The position numbers were made by a program, and so were the translations under genes. From contig CAJOKE010000030.1 of NCBI GenBank assembly GCA_905235225.1, positions 1 to 36,271 of the forward strand: a DNA stretch of 36,271 nt, written 5' to 3'. Positions 7,902 through 17,339 of this stretch are shown one piece after another; position 1 is the stretch's first letter; each line of letters opens with the position of its first letter. Source of the DNA: Paludibacteraceae bacterium (GTDB taxonomy: Bacteria; Bacteroidota; Bacteroidia; Bacteroidales; Paludibacteraceae). The notes beneath the pieces were generated by a model. The model had not been told where the DNA came from. It did no database searches and saw nothing but the letters and a program-made list of their open reading frames with translations.

Positions 7902-8723
7902 ATGAATTTTCGTGAATTTTTGAAGGAAACAAAAGCAGGATTCATTCTTAAGAACCTTCTTTTAGCGTGTATAGTGGGTATAGTCATGTTGTTTGTATTG
8001 ATTTCGTGGTTGAAATCTTATACGCAGCACGGCATTGAGGTGGATGTTCCTGGTATAACAGGATACTATGTTGAAGAAGCGGCAACTACTATATCCAACG
8101 CTGGCTTGCGTATGGAGGTTATTGACTCTACATATTCCAAAAAAGTTCCTCTCGGAACCATTGTGGAGCAAAACCCGCCTGCCGGTACTCATGCTAAGAA
8201 CGGCAGAACCGTTTACGTGATTATCAATGCACATACGGTAAGGCAGGTTCCGATTCCGGATTTGCATGATATTAGTTACCGCCAGGCTGAGGCTACACTG
8301 AAATCATTAGGTATTAACGTAACAGATTATCTCTATGAACCCTCAGAGTATAAGGATTTAGTATTGGATATCCGCCAAAACGACGTTTCCATCAATGCCG
8401 GTGACCGTATTGATGAGGGGAGTTCGGTGACACTTGTTATCGGGCGCGGGAAAGGTACCGAGAAGGTGGCTGTACCTAATCTTTGCGGAAAAAGTTTAGT
8501 GGAGGCACGGTCTTTGTTGTTAAGTAAATATCTGACACTCGGAATCTATGAATATGACGTTGAACCGACTGAGGAAACCGAGAGTTTATACATTGTATAT
8601 AAACAGGAGCCGACAGCCGGAACAGTCATACTTGAGGGCTCCCGGGTCGATTTGAAGTTGTCAACCAATATTGACAAAGCTGCGGAATTAACCGAGGAAA
8701 GTGACGAAGACGATTTCTTTTAA
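7902..8723 (+). CDS. PASTA domain membrane protein
   Basis: The 273-aa product has a short cytoplasmic N-terminus, one membrane helix (about residues 17-37, LKNLLLACIVGIVMLFVLIS), and three extracytoplasmic PASTA repeats at about residues 47-115, 116-186 and 192-262. These open with VDVPGITG, VPIPDLHD and VAVPNLCG, and the first and third carry the EQNPPAG / KQEPTAG motif. A short acidic tail ends the protein. PASTA domains bind peptidoglycan fragments or unlinked stem peptides. There is no kinase or transpeptidase domain, so this is a stand-alone PASTA protein, common upstream of rluD in Bacteroidota. It is followed by rluD after 9 bp. Confidence 0.9.
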   Translation: MNFREFLKETKAGFILKNLLLACIVGIVMLFVLISWLKSYTQHGIEVDVPGITGYYVEEAATTISNAGLRMEVIDSTYSKKVPLGTIVEQNPPAGTHAKNGRTVYVIINAHTVRQVPIPDLHDISYRQAEATLKSLGINVTDYLYEPSEYKDLVLDIRQNDVSINAGDRIDEGSSVTLVIGRGKGTEKVAVPNLCGKSLVEARSLLLSKYLTLGIYEYDVEPTEETESLYIVYKQEPTAGTVILEGSRVDLKLSTNIDKAAELTEESDEDDFF

Positions 8724-8732
8724 TCGCTCAAA

Positions 8733-9764
8733 ATGAGTAATTTACAGGAAATAGAACCCGAAGACGAATTGTGGGAACGGTGGCATTGTGTCGTTGATAA
8801 AGGCCAGACACCGGTTCGGGTGGATAAGTACCTGACGGAGCATATGGCAGGTACTTCACGCAACCGTATCCAGAATGCTGCTGACGCTGGTAATGTGTTG
8901 GTGAACGGTAAAGCGGTAACCAGTAATTATAAGGTCAAACCGAACGATACCGTTCAGGTTTTGCTTGATCACGAACCTCATGATTTTACAATCAAGCCCG
9001 AAAATATTCCGCTCAATATTGTCTATGAAGATGATGATATACTTGTCGTTAACAAACCCGCAGGTCTGGTTGTTCATCCCGGTCATGGCAATTATGAGCA
9101 TACATTGCTCAATGCTTTGGCATATTATTTTGGCGATCAATTGGATATGAATAATCCCAACATCGGGCTTGTTCATCGTATAGATAAAGATACTTCCGGA
9201 CTATTGCTGATTGCTAAGACACCTTCTGCTAAAACTAATCTTGGTATGCAGTTTTTTGACCATACGACTGAACGTACATATAATGCACTTGTATGGGGAA
9301 CTTTCTCGGAGGAATCGGGAACAATTGAAGGTGCCCTTGCCCGTGATAATAGAGACCGAACTATTTATAGAGTATGGGATATTGAGGATAACCCCAATGC
9401 CAAAGAGGCTGTCACACATTGGAGGGTTTTGGAGCGTTTTATGTATGTGACTTTGGTCGAGTGCCGTCTTGAAACTGGACGGACTCACCAAATCAGAGTA
9501 CATATGAAGCATATCGGACACCCGCTTTTTTCAGACGAAAAGTACGGTGGAACCGAGATAATTAAGGGTTTGCCGACACAAAAGTACAAACAATACATTC
9601 AGAATTGTTTCGCCTTGTGTCCAAGACAGGCATTGCATGCAAAAACGTTAGGTTTTACTCATCCCACTACAGGGCAGAGAATGTTTTTTGACAGTCAATG
9701 GCCTGACGATATGTCTAACTTGATAGAGAAATGGAGAAATTATGTACCAAATTCTTTGGGCTGA
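8733..9764 (+). CDS. rluD: RluA-family 23S rRNA pseudouridine synthase (RluD-like)
   Basis: The 343-aa protein has an N-terminal S4 RNA-binding domain (about residues 23-85; VDKYLTEHMAGTSRNRIQ) and the RluA catalytic domain. The catalytic Asp lies in GLVHRIDKDTSGLLLIAK, and ALVWGT and ETGRTHQIRVHMKHIGHPL are the other family motifs. RluD makes pseudouridines in helix 69 of 23S rRNA. The presence of the S4 domain favours RluD over RluA or RluC, but paralogue assignment is by motif only. It overlaps porX by 23 bp. Confidence 0.9.
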   Translation: MSNLQEIEPEDELWERWHCVVDKGQTPVRVDKYLTEHMAGTSRNRIQNAADAGNVLVNGKAVTSNYKVKPNDTVQVLLDHEPHDFTIKPENIPLNIVYEDDDILVVNKPAGLVVHPGHGNYEHTLLNALAYYFGDQLDMNNPNIGLVHRIDKDTSGLLLIAKTPSAKTNLGMQFFDHTTERTYNALVWGTFSEESGTIEGALARDNRDRTIYRVWDIEDNPNAKEAVTHWRVLERFMYVTLVECRLETGRTHQIRVHMKHIGHPLFSDEKYGGTEIIKGLPTQKYKQYIQNCFALCPRQALHAKTLGFTHPTTGQRMFFDSQWPDDMSNLIEKWRNYVPNSLG

Positions 9765-11277
9765 TGACGAGATTGATCTCCTCAAGCCGTACATCATTTT
9801 TTTAGAGGAAAAAGGGTATCATGTTTTGCCGACTAACAACGGACAGGACGCTATTGATTTGTGCCGTACGGAACAGTTGGATATTGTCTTTTTGGATGAA
9901 AATATGCCCGGTTTGAGCGGGCTGGAGACTTTGGAAACAATTAAATCCATTCATCCCGAGTTGCCCGTTGTCATGATTACCAAAAGCGAGGAAGAACGTA
10001 TTATGGAGCAGGCGATTGGAGCCAAAATTGCTGATTACCTGATTAAACCGGTTAATCCCAATCAAATCCTGCTTTGCCTCAAAAAGCATATTCATCGCCG
10101 TGAAATTGTGGAGAAACATACAAATCGCAGTTATCAGGAAGGTTTTTCGGACATCAGTTTTATGATTGATACGGCGAAAACGCTTGACGAGTGGGCGGCT
10201 ATTGCTAAAACGCTCGCTTATTGGGATTTGGAGTTACAGGATGTTGATTCATCCATGAGGGAGATGCTGCGTATGCAGACACAGCAGGCTAACGCTGCTT
10301 TTGCCAAGTTTATAATGAAAAACTATGAATCTTGGTTTGACGGTGGTAATCGACCGCTGATGTCGCCCGATATATTCAAACGGGTGCTGTTCCCCATGCT
10401 GGATAACGGCGATAAGATTTTCTTCATCGTGATTGATAACTTCCGTTACGACCAGTGGAAAACCATTCAGCCGCTGGTTAGCGAGTTTTTCAATGTGACC
10501 GATGAAAGCACATATCTTTCGATTTTACCGACTGCAACGCAGTATGCACGTAACGCCATTTTCTCCGGTTTAATGCCGTTACAGATACAGGAAATGTTCC
10601 CTCACTTATGGGTGGACGAAGATGAGGATGAAGGTAAAAACCTCAATGAGAAGGAGTTGATTCAGACACAGTTGGACCGTTTTAGAAAGCACTACCCGTT
10701 TTCCTATTTCAAAGTGAATGAATCGGATTTTTGTGAGCGTGTTATCAGACAGTTAAAGGGCTTGCAGACACCCTTGAATGTGGTCATTCTTAACTTCATT
10801 GATATGCTTTCACATTCCCGTACGGACAGCAAAATGATGCGCGAACTTTGTAATGACGAAGCGGCATATCGGAGCTTGACACTTAGTTGGTTCAAGCACT
10901 CCCCGACTTATGAATTGTTTCATCGTATTGCACAACTTGGATACCGTATTGTCTTGACTACTGATCACGGAACTGTCCGCGTACAGAATCCTGTTCAGAT
11001 AATTGGCGACAAAAATACGAATACGAATCTGCGTTATAAGGTCGGGAAGTCACTTAATTGTCAAAGTAAGAACGTATATGTGGCTGCACATCCGAAGCAA
11101 ATCGGACTGCCATGTCCTAATGTGAGTAGCAGTTATGTCTTTTGTTCCGGTGAGGATTTCTTCGGCTATCCTAATAATTTCAACTACTATGCACAATATT
11201 ACCGTAACACGTTCCAGCACGGTGGCATTTCTATGGAAGAAATGATAATACCTTTAGTGACACTTGACCCGAAGTAA
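9742..11277 (+). CDS. porX: PorX-like response regulator with PglZ/alkaline phosphatase-like effector domain
   Basis: The 511-aa product begins with a CheY-like receiver: acidic pair at D8-D9, phospho-acceptor D52 in VFLDENMPG, T in VVMITKS and K in DYLIKPVNP. The remaining roughly 380 residues match the PglZ superfamily (FFIVIDNFRYDQW, ending with metal-ligand segment VLTTDHGTVRVQNPV). This architecture defines PorX, which in Porphyromonas gingivalis works with PorY and SigP to control type IX secretion genes, and has metal-dependent nucleotide hydrolase activity. The cognate kinase is not in this window. The start codon lies inside the end of rluD (23-bp overlap). Confidence 0.92.
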   Translation: MYQILWADDEIDLLKPYIIFLEEKGYHVLPTNNGQDAIDLCRTEQLDIVFLDENMPGLSGLETLETIKSIHPELPVVMITKSEEERIMEQAIGAKIADYLIKPVNPNQILLCLKKHIHRREIVEKHTNRSYQEGFSDISFMIDTAKTLDEWAAIAKTLAYWDLELQDVDSSMREMLRMQTQQANAAFAKFIMKNYESWFDGGNRPLMSPDIFKRVLFPMLDNGDKIFFIVIDNFRYDQWKTIQPLVSEFFNVTDESTYLSILPTATQYARNAIFSGLMPLQIQEMFPHLWVDEDEDEGKNLNEKELIQTQLDRFRKHYPFSYFKVNESDFCERVIRQLKGLQTPLNVVILNFIDMLSHSRTDSKMMRELCNDEAAYRSLTLSWFKHSPTYELFHRIAQLGYRIVLTTDHGTVRVQNPVQIIGDKNTNTNLRYKVGKSLNCQSKNVYVAAHPKQIGLPCPNVSSSYVFCSGEDFFGYPNNFNYYAQYYRNTFQHGGISMEEMIIPLVTLDPK

Positions 11278-11303
11278 TTGATAATCAGTAACTTATATAA
11301 ATT

Positions 11304-12227
11304 ATGTCAGCGCGGCATACCAAAGATACTAAAAAGAATAGTCGCAGTTTTCTATGGCGTCTTTTACCGTCTGTTATTGTGCTTTTAGCTCTCGGGTGGC
11401 TTTGTTCACTGTTGTTTTCTCATAATCGGACGAATGTACCGGTTTCAGCAAAACAATTGACCGTCTTAACCTACAATACCAAGCAGATGGGTATGTATGC
11501 CAAACCGACCCAAAATCGTGTTATACGTTATTTGCAGAATACTGATGCAGATATTGTTTGTCTGCAGGAAGTTGATGTGTATAAAAATGATAAGTATCTT
11601 ACCTTACCCGAGTTAAAACAGGCTTTAAGCAAATATCGATATACCTATTTTGACTTCAAGATTTATAATAGCCGCCGACAATACGGGATAGCTGTTTTTA
11701 GCAAATACCCTCTAATTAATAAAACGACAATCCGTTATAACTCGCGTGGTAATATCTCTGACTATTGCGATATTGTCGTTGGAATGGACACTTTCCGCCT
11801 CTTTAATAACCATTTGGAATCCAATCGGCTGGTGGTTCAGGATTTGCCGGATACCTTGGAAACGCACTCTATCAAAGAGTCTGCTCATCGTATTTCCGAC
11901 AAACTGGAATCTGCCCGTGCTATACGTAAAGAACAGGTAAAGGCGGTTCGTAGTGAAATAGATAAATCGCCCTATCCTGTGATTGTAGTGGGCGATTTTA
12001 ATGCAATACCCCTATCCTATACCTATTTGAAGATGCGTGGAAGAGACCTGCGTGATTGTTTCCTTCAGAGTAGTTTTGGGAAATATGGTGCTACGTTTAG
12101 TAAGTATCATTTCGGGATACGTATTGATTATATTTTATGTTCAAAACTATTCCATCCCATCGAAACAGTCATTGATCATGTCAATTATTCCGACCATTAT
12201 CCGATGATGACAACCGTTACATGGTAA
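11304..12227 (+). CDS. Endonuclease/exonuclease/phosphatase (EEP) family protein, membrane anchored
   Basis: The 307-aa protein has one N-terminal hydrophobic segment (about residues 19-40) and an exported EEP domain. Catalytic motifs are visible in order: TYNTKQMG, VCLQEVDV, the conserved VVGDFNAIP and the C-terminal SDHYPMMTTV. EEP proteins hydrolyse phosphodiester bonds in nucleic acids or phosphoinositide-like substrates. The periplasmic location suggests a nuclease or phosphatase acting outside the cytoplasm, but the substrate cannot be read from sequence. It lies between porX (26-bp gap) and mnmG (16-bp gap) and could belong to the same transcript. Confidence 0.88.
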   Translation: MSARHTKDTKKNSRSFLWRLLPSVIVLLALGWLCSLLFSHNRTNVPVSAKQLTVLTYNTKQMGMYAKPTQNRVIRYLQNTDADIVCLQEVDVYKNDKYLTLPELKQALSKYRYTYFDFKIYNSRRQYGIAVFSKYPLINKTTIRYNSRGNISDYCDIVVGMDTFRLFNNHLESNRLVVQDLPDTLETHSIKESAHRISDKLESARAIRKEQVKAVRSEIDKSPYPVIVVGDFNAIPLSYTYLKMRGRDLRDCFLQSSFGKYGATFSKYHFGIRIDYILCSKLFHPIETVIDHVNYSDHYPMMTTVTW

Positions 12228-12243
12228 TATATTTATTGTAATT

Positions 12244-14118
12244 ATGGATTTTGTATATGATATAATCGTTGTTGGTGCCGGACATGCAGGTTGTGAAGCG
12301 GCTTCTGCGGCTGCCCGCTTGGGTAGTAGGACTTTGCTCATTACTATGGATATGAATAAGATTGGGCAAATGAGTTGCAATCCTGCTGTAGGCGGAATTG
12401 CAAAGGGGCAGATTGTCAGGGAAATTGATGCCCTTGGCGGTCAAATGGGACAGGTTACCGATCGTTCTGCTATCCAGTTCCGTATGCTCAATCGCTCCAA
12501 AGGACCGGCTATGTGGAGTCCGCGTAGCCAGTCTGACCGCAAACAATTCATCAATGAATGGGTTAAAACTTTGTCTAATACCCCTAATTTGTATATATGG
12601 CAGGATGTAGTTACAGAGTTGATTGTTTCCGATTCCACCGTATGCGGTGTTAAGACAATGCTTGGCATTGAGATGAAAGCCCGTGCTGTTGTTCTGACTA
12701 ATGGTACGTTCCTCAATGGCTTGCTTCATTTTGGGAAAGCGCAAATACGGGGTGGTCGTACTTCTGAGCCTGCCAGTTATGGTATTACAGAGCAGTTAGT
12801 CACCCTTGGATTTAAGGCTGATCGGATGAAAACAGGGACGCCTGCCCGTATTGACAGGCGAAGTATTGATTTTACCCGTCTTATAGAGCAGGAAGGTGAT
12901 GTTGACTGGCATCAGTTCTCCTACCTTGATTCTGTTCATCGTCAGTTAAAGCAGATGTCATGTTGGATCACATATACAAATCAGTCAACACATGAGATTC
13001 TACGCCGTGGTTTGCCGGATTCACCGCTATATAATGGCCAAATCCATAGTATCGGTCCCCGCTATTGCCCCAGTATAGAGACTAAAATCGTTACCTTTGC
13101 CGATAAGGACGCACATCAGCTCTTCTTGGAACCGGAAGGCGTCGATTCCAACGAGTATTATGTGAACGGTTTTTCATCCAGTCTGCCGTGGCAGGTTCAA
13201 CTTGCTGCTATGAAAACTGTGCAGGGATTGGAGAATGTTATTATGTACCGCCCTGGATATGCAATTGAGTATGACTTTTTTGATCCGACACAGTTACATC
13301 ATACTTTAGAGACGAAACTCATTCATAATCTCTTTTTTGCTGGACAAATTAATGGAACTACTGGTTATGAGGAAGCCGCCGGTCAGGGTATCGTTGCCGG
13401 TATTAATGCGCATCACTCTATTAGTGGCTTGTCTCCTTTTACTCTCGCCCGTGATGAAAGTTATATCGGCGTACTGATTGATGATTTGGTTACTAAAGGT
13501 GTGGATGAACCGTACCGCATGTTCACTTCTAGGGCGGAATACCGTATTTTGTTAAGACAGGATAATGCGGATGAGCGGTTGACAGAACGCGCTTATAAAA
13601 TCGGATTGGCTGATAGTTACCGCTGTGATTTGTATCGTGCCAAGAAATCGGCATCGGACGGTTTGCAGCAATTACTACTGGACACCAAAGTCAAACCCGA
13701 GGATGTTAATGGTTGGCTTGCTGCGAATAATCTTAGTGAATTGCAACATGGTTGCAAACTACATGATTTGGTTATCCGACCACAAGTGTCTATTACTGAT
13801 CTTTCTGCTATTATCCCCTCCTTACATCAGTATTTGAATACACTCGGAGACCGCCGTGATGAAATTGTCGAGTCGGCTGAAATCAATATTAAATATGCCG
13901 GTTATATTCATCGTGAGCAGTTGGCTGCGGAAAAATTACAGCGACTTGAACAAATCTCCCTTTCTGAGTCTTTTGATTATAACTCACTACAATCACTGTC
14001 AACTGAGGCACGACAGAAATTAAGCCGAATCAAACCGAAATCCATCGGGGAAGCAAGCAGAATACCGGGAGTTAGCCCTAATGATATTTCTGTTTTATTG
14101 GTTTTGTTAGGCAGGTAA
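12244..14118 (+). CDS. mnmG: tRNA uridine-5-carboxymethylaminomethyl(34) synthesis enzyme MnmG (GidA)
   Basis: With MnmE this FAD enzyme adds a carboxymethylaminomethyl group to the wobble uridine of certain tRNAs. The 624-aa length is typical. FAD-binding GAGHAGCEAA is at residues 10-19, followed by the MnmG signatures CNPAVGGIAKG, GTFLNG, the loop GPRYCPSIETKIVTFADK, and ATNGTTGYEEAAGQG-like segment near residue 370 (here NGTTGYEEAAGQG). The C-terminal MnmE-interacting helical domain ends in GASRIPGVSPNDISVLLVLL-like sequence. In many bacteria gidA is close to the replication origin, which fits the parS palindrome 9 bp downstream. Confidence 0.97.
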   Translation: MDFVYDIIVVGAGHAGCEAASAAARLGSRTLLITMDMNKIGQMSCNPAVGGIAKGQIVREIDALGGQMGQVTDRSAIQFRMLNRSKGPAMWSPRSQSDRKQFINEWVKTLSNTPNLYIWQDVVTELIVSDSTVCGVKTMLGIEMKARAVVLTNGTFLNGLLHFGKAQIRGGRTSEPASYGITEQLVTLGFKADRMKTGTPARIDRRSIDFTRLIEQEGDVDWHQFSYLDSVHRQLKQMSCWITYTNQSTHEILRRGLPDSPLYNGQIHSIGPRYCPSIETKIVTFADKDAHQLFLEPEGVDSNEYYVNGFSSSLPWQVQLAAMKTVQGLENVIMYRPGYAIEYDFFDPTQLHHTLETKLIHNLFFAGQINGTTGYEEAAGQGIVAGINAHHSISGLSPFTLARDESYIGVLIDDLVTKGVDEPYRMFTSRAEYRILLRQDNADERLTERAYKIGLADSYRCDLYRAKKSASDGLQQLLLDTKVKPEDVNGWLAANNLSELQHGCKLHDLVIRPQVSITDLSAIIPSLHQYLNTLGDRRDEIVESAEINIKYAGYIHREQLAAEKLQRLEQISLSESFDYNSLQSLSTEARQKLSRIKPKSIGEASRIPGVSPNDISVLLVLLGR

Positions 14119-14126
14119 AAGTTTAT

Positions 14127-14142
14127 TGTTCCACGTGGAACA
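14127..14142. promoter_or_regulatory. parS centromere-like site (ParB binding)
   Basis: TGTTCCACGTGGAACA is a perfect 16-bp palindrome and matches the chromosomal parS consensus TGTTNCACGTGNAACA. It lies in the 34-bp mnmG-uvrC gap, 10 bp before the uvrC ATG. parS sites bind ParB, load condensin and mark the origin region. No parA or parB is in the window. Confidence 0.85.
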
Positions 14143-14152
14143 TTTATAATTG

Positions 14153-15973
14153 ATGGTTGAAATATCGGCTCATATTAAATCCCTGCTCCAGCGTATTCCC
14201 GAGAAACCGGGGGTGTATCAGTATTTTAATACAGAAGGCACAATTATCTATGTCGGCAAAGCAAAAAATCTGCACCGGCGCGTCAATAGTTATTTCCAAA
14301 AAGAACATCAAACCAATAAAACTCGTCAATTAGTCCGGCACATCGCTGATATTAAATACATCGTTGTCGATACCGAACAGGATGCTTTCTTGCTGGAGAA
14401 TAACCTCATTAAACGCTATCAGCCTCACTATAACATCCTCTTGAAGGATGGTAAATCTTATCCCAGTATTTGTGTCACCAAAGAAGCTTACCCGAGAATT
14501 TTCAAAACCCGTAATATCATTAAAGGTGCCGGTGAATACTTCGGACCTTTCAGCTTCGGGAATACTGTCGATCTGTTTTTGGAACTAATCCATAAACTCT
14601 ACCCCATCCGTACATGTAATACCCCTATGACTGCCCAGAACGTTGAAAAGGGGAAATATAAAGTCTGCCTTAAATACCATCTCCATAATTGCTGTGGTAT
14701 ATGTGAAAATAAGGTGTCCGCATCCCTCTATAATGAGTGGATACAGCAGGCTAAAAAAATTATCAAAGGCGATGCCCAAGAGATTAGCCGTATGTTGGAG
14801 CAGCAAATGTATGCCTATGCCAAAGACATGAAATATGAGCAGGCGGAAGAAATGAAGTCGAAGTTTATGTTATTGGAGAAGTTCCGCTCAAAAACGGTAA
14901 TCACTAATACCGGTGCCGGTGAAATCGATGTTTTTGGATATGCCGAGAATAATGATAATGTGTACATCTCTATCCTTCACCTTAATAATGGAAGTATCAT
15001 TCAGGGACAGACAATTGAATACCGCAAGCGCATGGATGAGTCCAAAGAGGAAATGTTGGCATTCGGTATTCAGGAATTACGTGAGCAATTAGGTAGCAAT
15101 ACAAAGGATGTGATTGTACCGTTCCTGCCCGATGTAATCGATGAAACTTTACATTTCCAAATCGCTATTTCAGGAGATAAAAAACGCCTGCTTGATCTTG
15201 CTCGCCAAAACGTTGAGCAGTATATGCACGATCGGGTTAAACAAAACGACAAACTTAATCCTGAGCAGCGTACTACTCGTATTTTGGGCGAGTTGCAGAC
15301 TTTGCTCAAACTTCCAACTTTACCCGTATTCATCGATAGTTTTGATAACTCTAACATCCAAGGTTCCAATCCGGTGGCTGGCTGCGTTGTTTTTAAGAAA
15401 GCCAAACCTTCCAAGTCTGATTATAAGCGTTTCCAGATCAAAACCGTCGATGGTCCCGATGATTATGCCTCCATGCGTGAGGTTGTACGCCGTCGCTATC
15501 AGCATCTCATTGATGAGCATCAACCGCTTCCTAATCTTATTATCGCTGACGGTGGAATCGGGCAAATGCATGCTATTCGAGAGGTTGTTGAGGATCAGTT
15601 GGGACTGCATATTCCTATAGCCGGATTGAAGAAAGATGACAAGCACCGTACCCAGACTTTGTTGTTTGGTTTCCCGCCTGTCGAGATTAGCATGCCTGTT
15701 ACAAGTGAAGTGTTCCGCCTCATGGTACAAATTCAGGACGAGGTTCACCGTTTTGCTATTTCCTATCACAAAAATAAGCGTTCAAAGATGCAGGTCAAAA
15801 GCCAACTTGATGATATACAGTCAGTTGGAGAAATTACTAAGCAGAAACTGCTTCGCCATTTCGGTTCTGTTCATCGAATTAAAACCGCTACTTTGGCTGA
15901 GTTGCAATCTGTTGTCGGAACTAAAAGAGCCACAGTTATTTACGATTATTTTAAGAATAGTTTGACGCCTTGA
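14153..15973 (+). CDS. uvrC: Excinuclease ABC subunit C
   Basis: UvrC makes the dual incisions in nucleotide excision repair. The product of 606 aa has an N-terminal GIY-YIG nuclease domain (GVYQYFNTEGTIIYVGKAKN, residues about 19-40), a UVR segment around residues 205-240 (YAYAKDMKYEQAEEMKSK), and the RNase H-like endonuclease domain (FDNSNIQGSNPVAGCVVF, IIADGGIGQMHA). C-terminal helix-hairpin-helix motifs include KQKLLRHFGSVHRIKTATL. The length is normal. A TTG codon directly precedes the ATG at 14153; the ATG is preferred. The parS palindrome sits just upstream, so ParB spreading could affect its transcription. Confidence 0.96.
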   Translation: MVEISAHIKSLLQRIPEKPGVYQYFNTEGTIIYVGKAKNLHRRVNSYFQKEHQTNKTRQLVRHIADIKYIVVDTEQDAFLLENNLIKRYQPHYNILLKDGKSYPSICVTKEAYPRIFKTRNIIKGAGEYFGPFSFGNTVDLFLELIHKLYPIRTCNTPMTAQNVEKGKYKVCLKYHLHNCCGICENKVSASLYNEWIQQAKKIIKGDAQEISRMLEQQMYAYAKDMKYEQAEEMKSKFMLLEKFRSKTVITNTGAGEIDVFGYAENNDNVYISILHLNNGSIIQGQTIEYRKRMDESKEEMLAFGIQELREQLGSNTKDVIVPFLPDVIDETLHFQIAISGDKKRLLDLARQNVEQYMHDRVKQNDKLNPEQRTTRILGELQTLLKLPTLPVFIDSFDNSNIQGSNPVAGCVVFKKAKPSKSDYKRFQIKTVDGPDDYASMREVVRRRYQHLIDEHQPLPNLIIADGGIGQMHAIREVVEDQLGLHIPIAGLKKDDKHRTQTLLFGFPPVEISMPVTSEVFRLMVQIQDEVHRFAISYHKNKRSKMQVKSQLDDIQSVGEITKQKLLRHFGSVHRIKTATLAELQSVVGTKRATVIYDYFKNSLTP

Positions 15974-15995
15974 GAATTGAATATTTTTCACCGAT

Positions 15996-16439
15996 ATGAA
16001 TATTTATACGATAAAAGAGGGAAAAAATAGCATTGAATTATATAATGCTGACAACCGGCTTGTTGCCCCGTCTGTTATTTTGTCTCATCACCCTGCTGCA
16101 CGGGTCTATGCTTTTGATGCACCAATGGGTGCCGGTAAGACAACGTTTATCAGCGAACTGTGCCGTGACCTTGGGACAGACGATGTGGCTAATAGTCCGA
16201 CTTTTGCCATTGTTAATGTCTATGGCTTGCCTAACGGGCAGGAAATTTATCACTTTGATTGCTACCGGCTCAAGGATATCCGCGAGGCGGTTGATTTTGG
16301 TGCGGAAGATTATTTGTACTCCGGTAACTATTGTTTTATTGAGTGGCCTGATATTATTGACCCCTTGTTGCCCGAGGATACTGTTTTTGTCCGGATTATT
16401 GTGCAGGATAATGGTGATCGGCAGTTGGTCATTGATTAG
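15996..16439 (+). CDS. tsaE: tRNA threonylcarbamoyladenosine biosynthesis ATPase TsaE
   Basis: TsaE is the small ATPase that works with TsaB, TsaC and TsaD to make t6A37 in tRNAs reading ANN codons. The 147-aa protein has Walker A in DAPMGAGKTTFISELC, the switch segment NSPTFAIVNVYG, and the HFDCYRLKD motif with FIEWPDII, all diagnostic of the TsaE/YjeE family. The length is normal. It follows uvrC by 22 bp and is probably co-transcribed with the genes after it. Confidence 0.93.
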   Translation: MNIYTIKEGKNSIELYNADNRLVAPSVILSHHPAARVYAFDAPMGAGKTTFISELCRDLGTDDVANSPTFAIVNVYGLPNGQEIYHFDCYRLKDIREAVDFGAEDYLYSGNYCFIEWPDIIDPLLPEDTVFVRIIVQDNGDRQLVID

Positions 16440-16460
16440 ACATGCGTCTTTGCTGTAGTA

Positions 16461-17339
16461 ATGATGCCTGAGTGTATGTTGAAAAGATACTGTTTCATAC
16501 TACTAATATCGTGTACTGCCCTACCCCTGTCGGCTGTTGGGCTTCAGGGTGGCATAATGAATGATAGTACCGCCCGCCCGAGCGTCACGCATGATAATGT
16601 ACTCAAACTCAAGTATGGCTGGGTGTGGCAGACTGACCCCTACCTCAGTCCATTGGCGTATAGTGGTAACCTAATCGGTCTCGCCAATGAATGGTGGCAA
16701 CCCTTCCGCTCCGATACTCGTTTGGGTAGAACCGGTAAATTGGCAAACTGGGGACATGTCGGTACTATCGATATCCATGGTCTTCGGGCTTATAGCTCCG
16801 CCTATACAAACTTGATATACGGACTCGGTTTTCATGCCGGATGGGGGGCATATTACCGCTTTGCGTGGCTTGACAATCGGCTCCGGCTCATTATCGGTCC
16901 TTTCTTGGAAGCGGATTTTATGGTGCGGCAGATTGGCTCGAATGTCAATAAACCCTACTCTTTTGATGTCGGAATTGATGCCATGGCAATGGCGGGATTG
17001 CAATGGTCTTTTTATGGCAGGAAAACATCATACCGCCTGCGTTATCGGATTCGGACCAACCTTATCGGAATGGATTACTTGCCCGACTATTGGCAGTCTT
17101 ATTTCGAGATCGTCAGCGGCGTGCCGGGCTTGTACCGTTGTTCCGGACATTGGAACCATAACGTCGTTAGGCATGACTTGTCGCTTGATCTCCAGTTCCC
17201 CCACTCCACTTGGCGCATCGCCGCCGAGCATGAGTTTCTGAACTACGCGACGGAATATATGCAGTTTACCCGCAATCAAGTGAGTATTGTGGTCGGCTGT
17301 ATCTGGCAGTATCGTATTAAACCCAACGCGCGATTATGA
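16461..17339 (+). CDS. DUF3316-type outer-membrane beta-barrel protein
   Basis: The 292-aa product has a signal peptide (LKRYCFILLISCTALPLSAVG). The actual start may be the ATG at 16476 rather than 16461, since the first five residues add nothing to the signal. The mature part alternates aromatic and polar residues as in outer-membrane strands, and the segment DYLPDYWQSYFEIVSGVPGL with a preceding YLSPLAYSG resembles DUF3316, a Bacteroidota family without known function. It overlaps the S41 protease gene by 4 bp (ATGA), so the two are translationally coupled with LolD downstream. Confidence 0.7.
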   Translation: MMPECMLKRYCFILLISCTALPLSAVGLQGGIMNDSTARPSVTHDNVLKLKYGWVWQTDPYLSPLAYSGNLIGLANEWWQPFRSDTRLGRTGKLANWGHVGTIDIHGLRAYSSAYTNLIYGLGFHAGWGAYYRFAWLDNRLRLIIGPFLEADFMVRQIGSNVNKPYSFDVGIDAMAMAGLQWSFYGRKTSYRLRYRIRTNLIGMDYLPDYWQSYFEIVSGVPGLYRCSGHWNHNVVRHDLSLDLQFPHSTWRIAAEHEFLNYATEYMQFTRNQVSIVVGCIWQYRIKPNARL

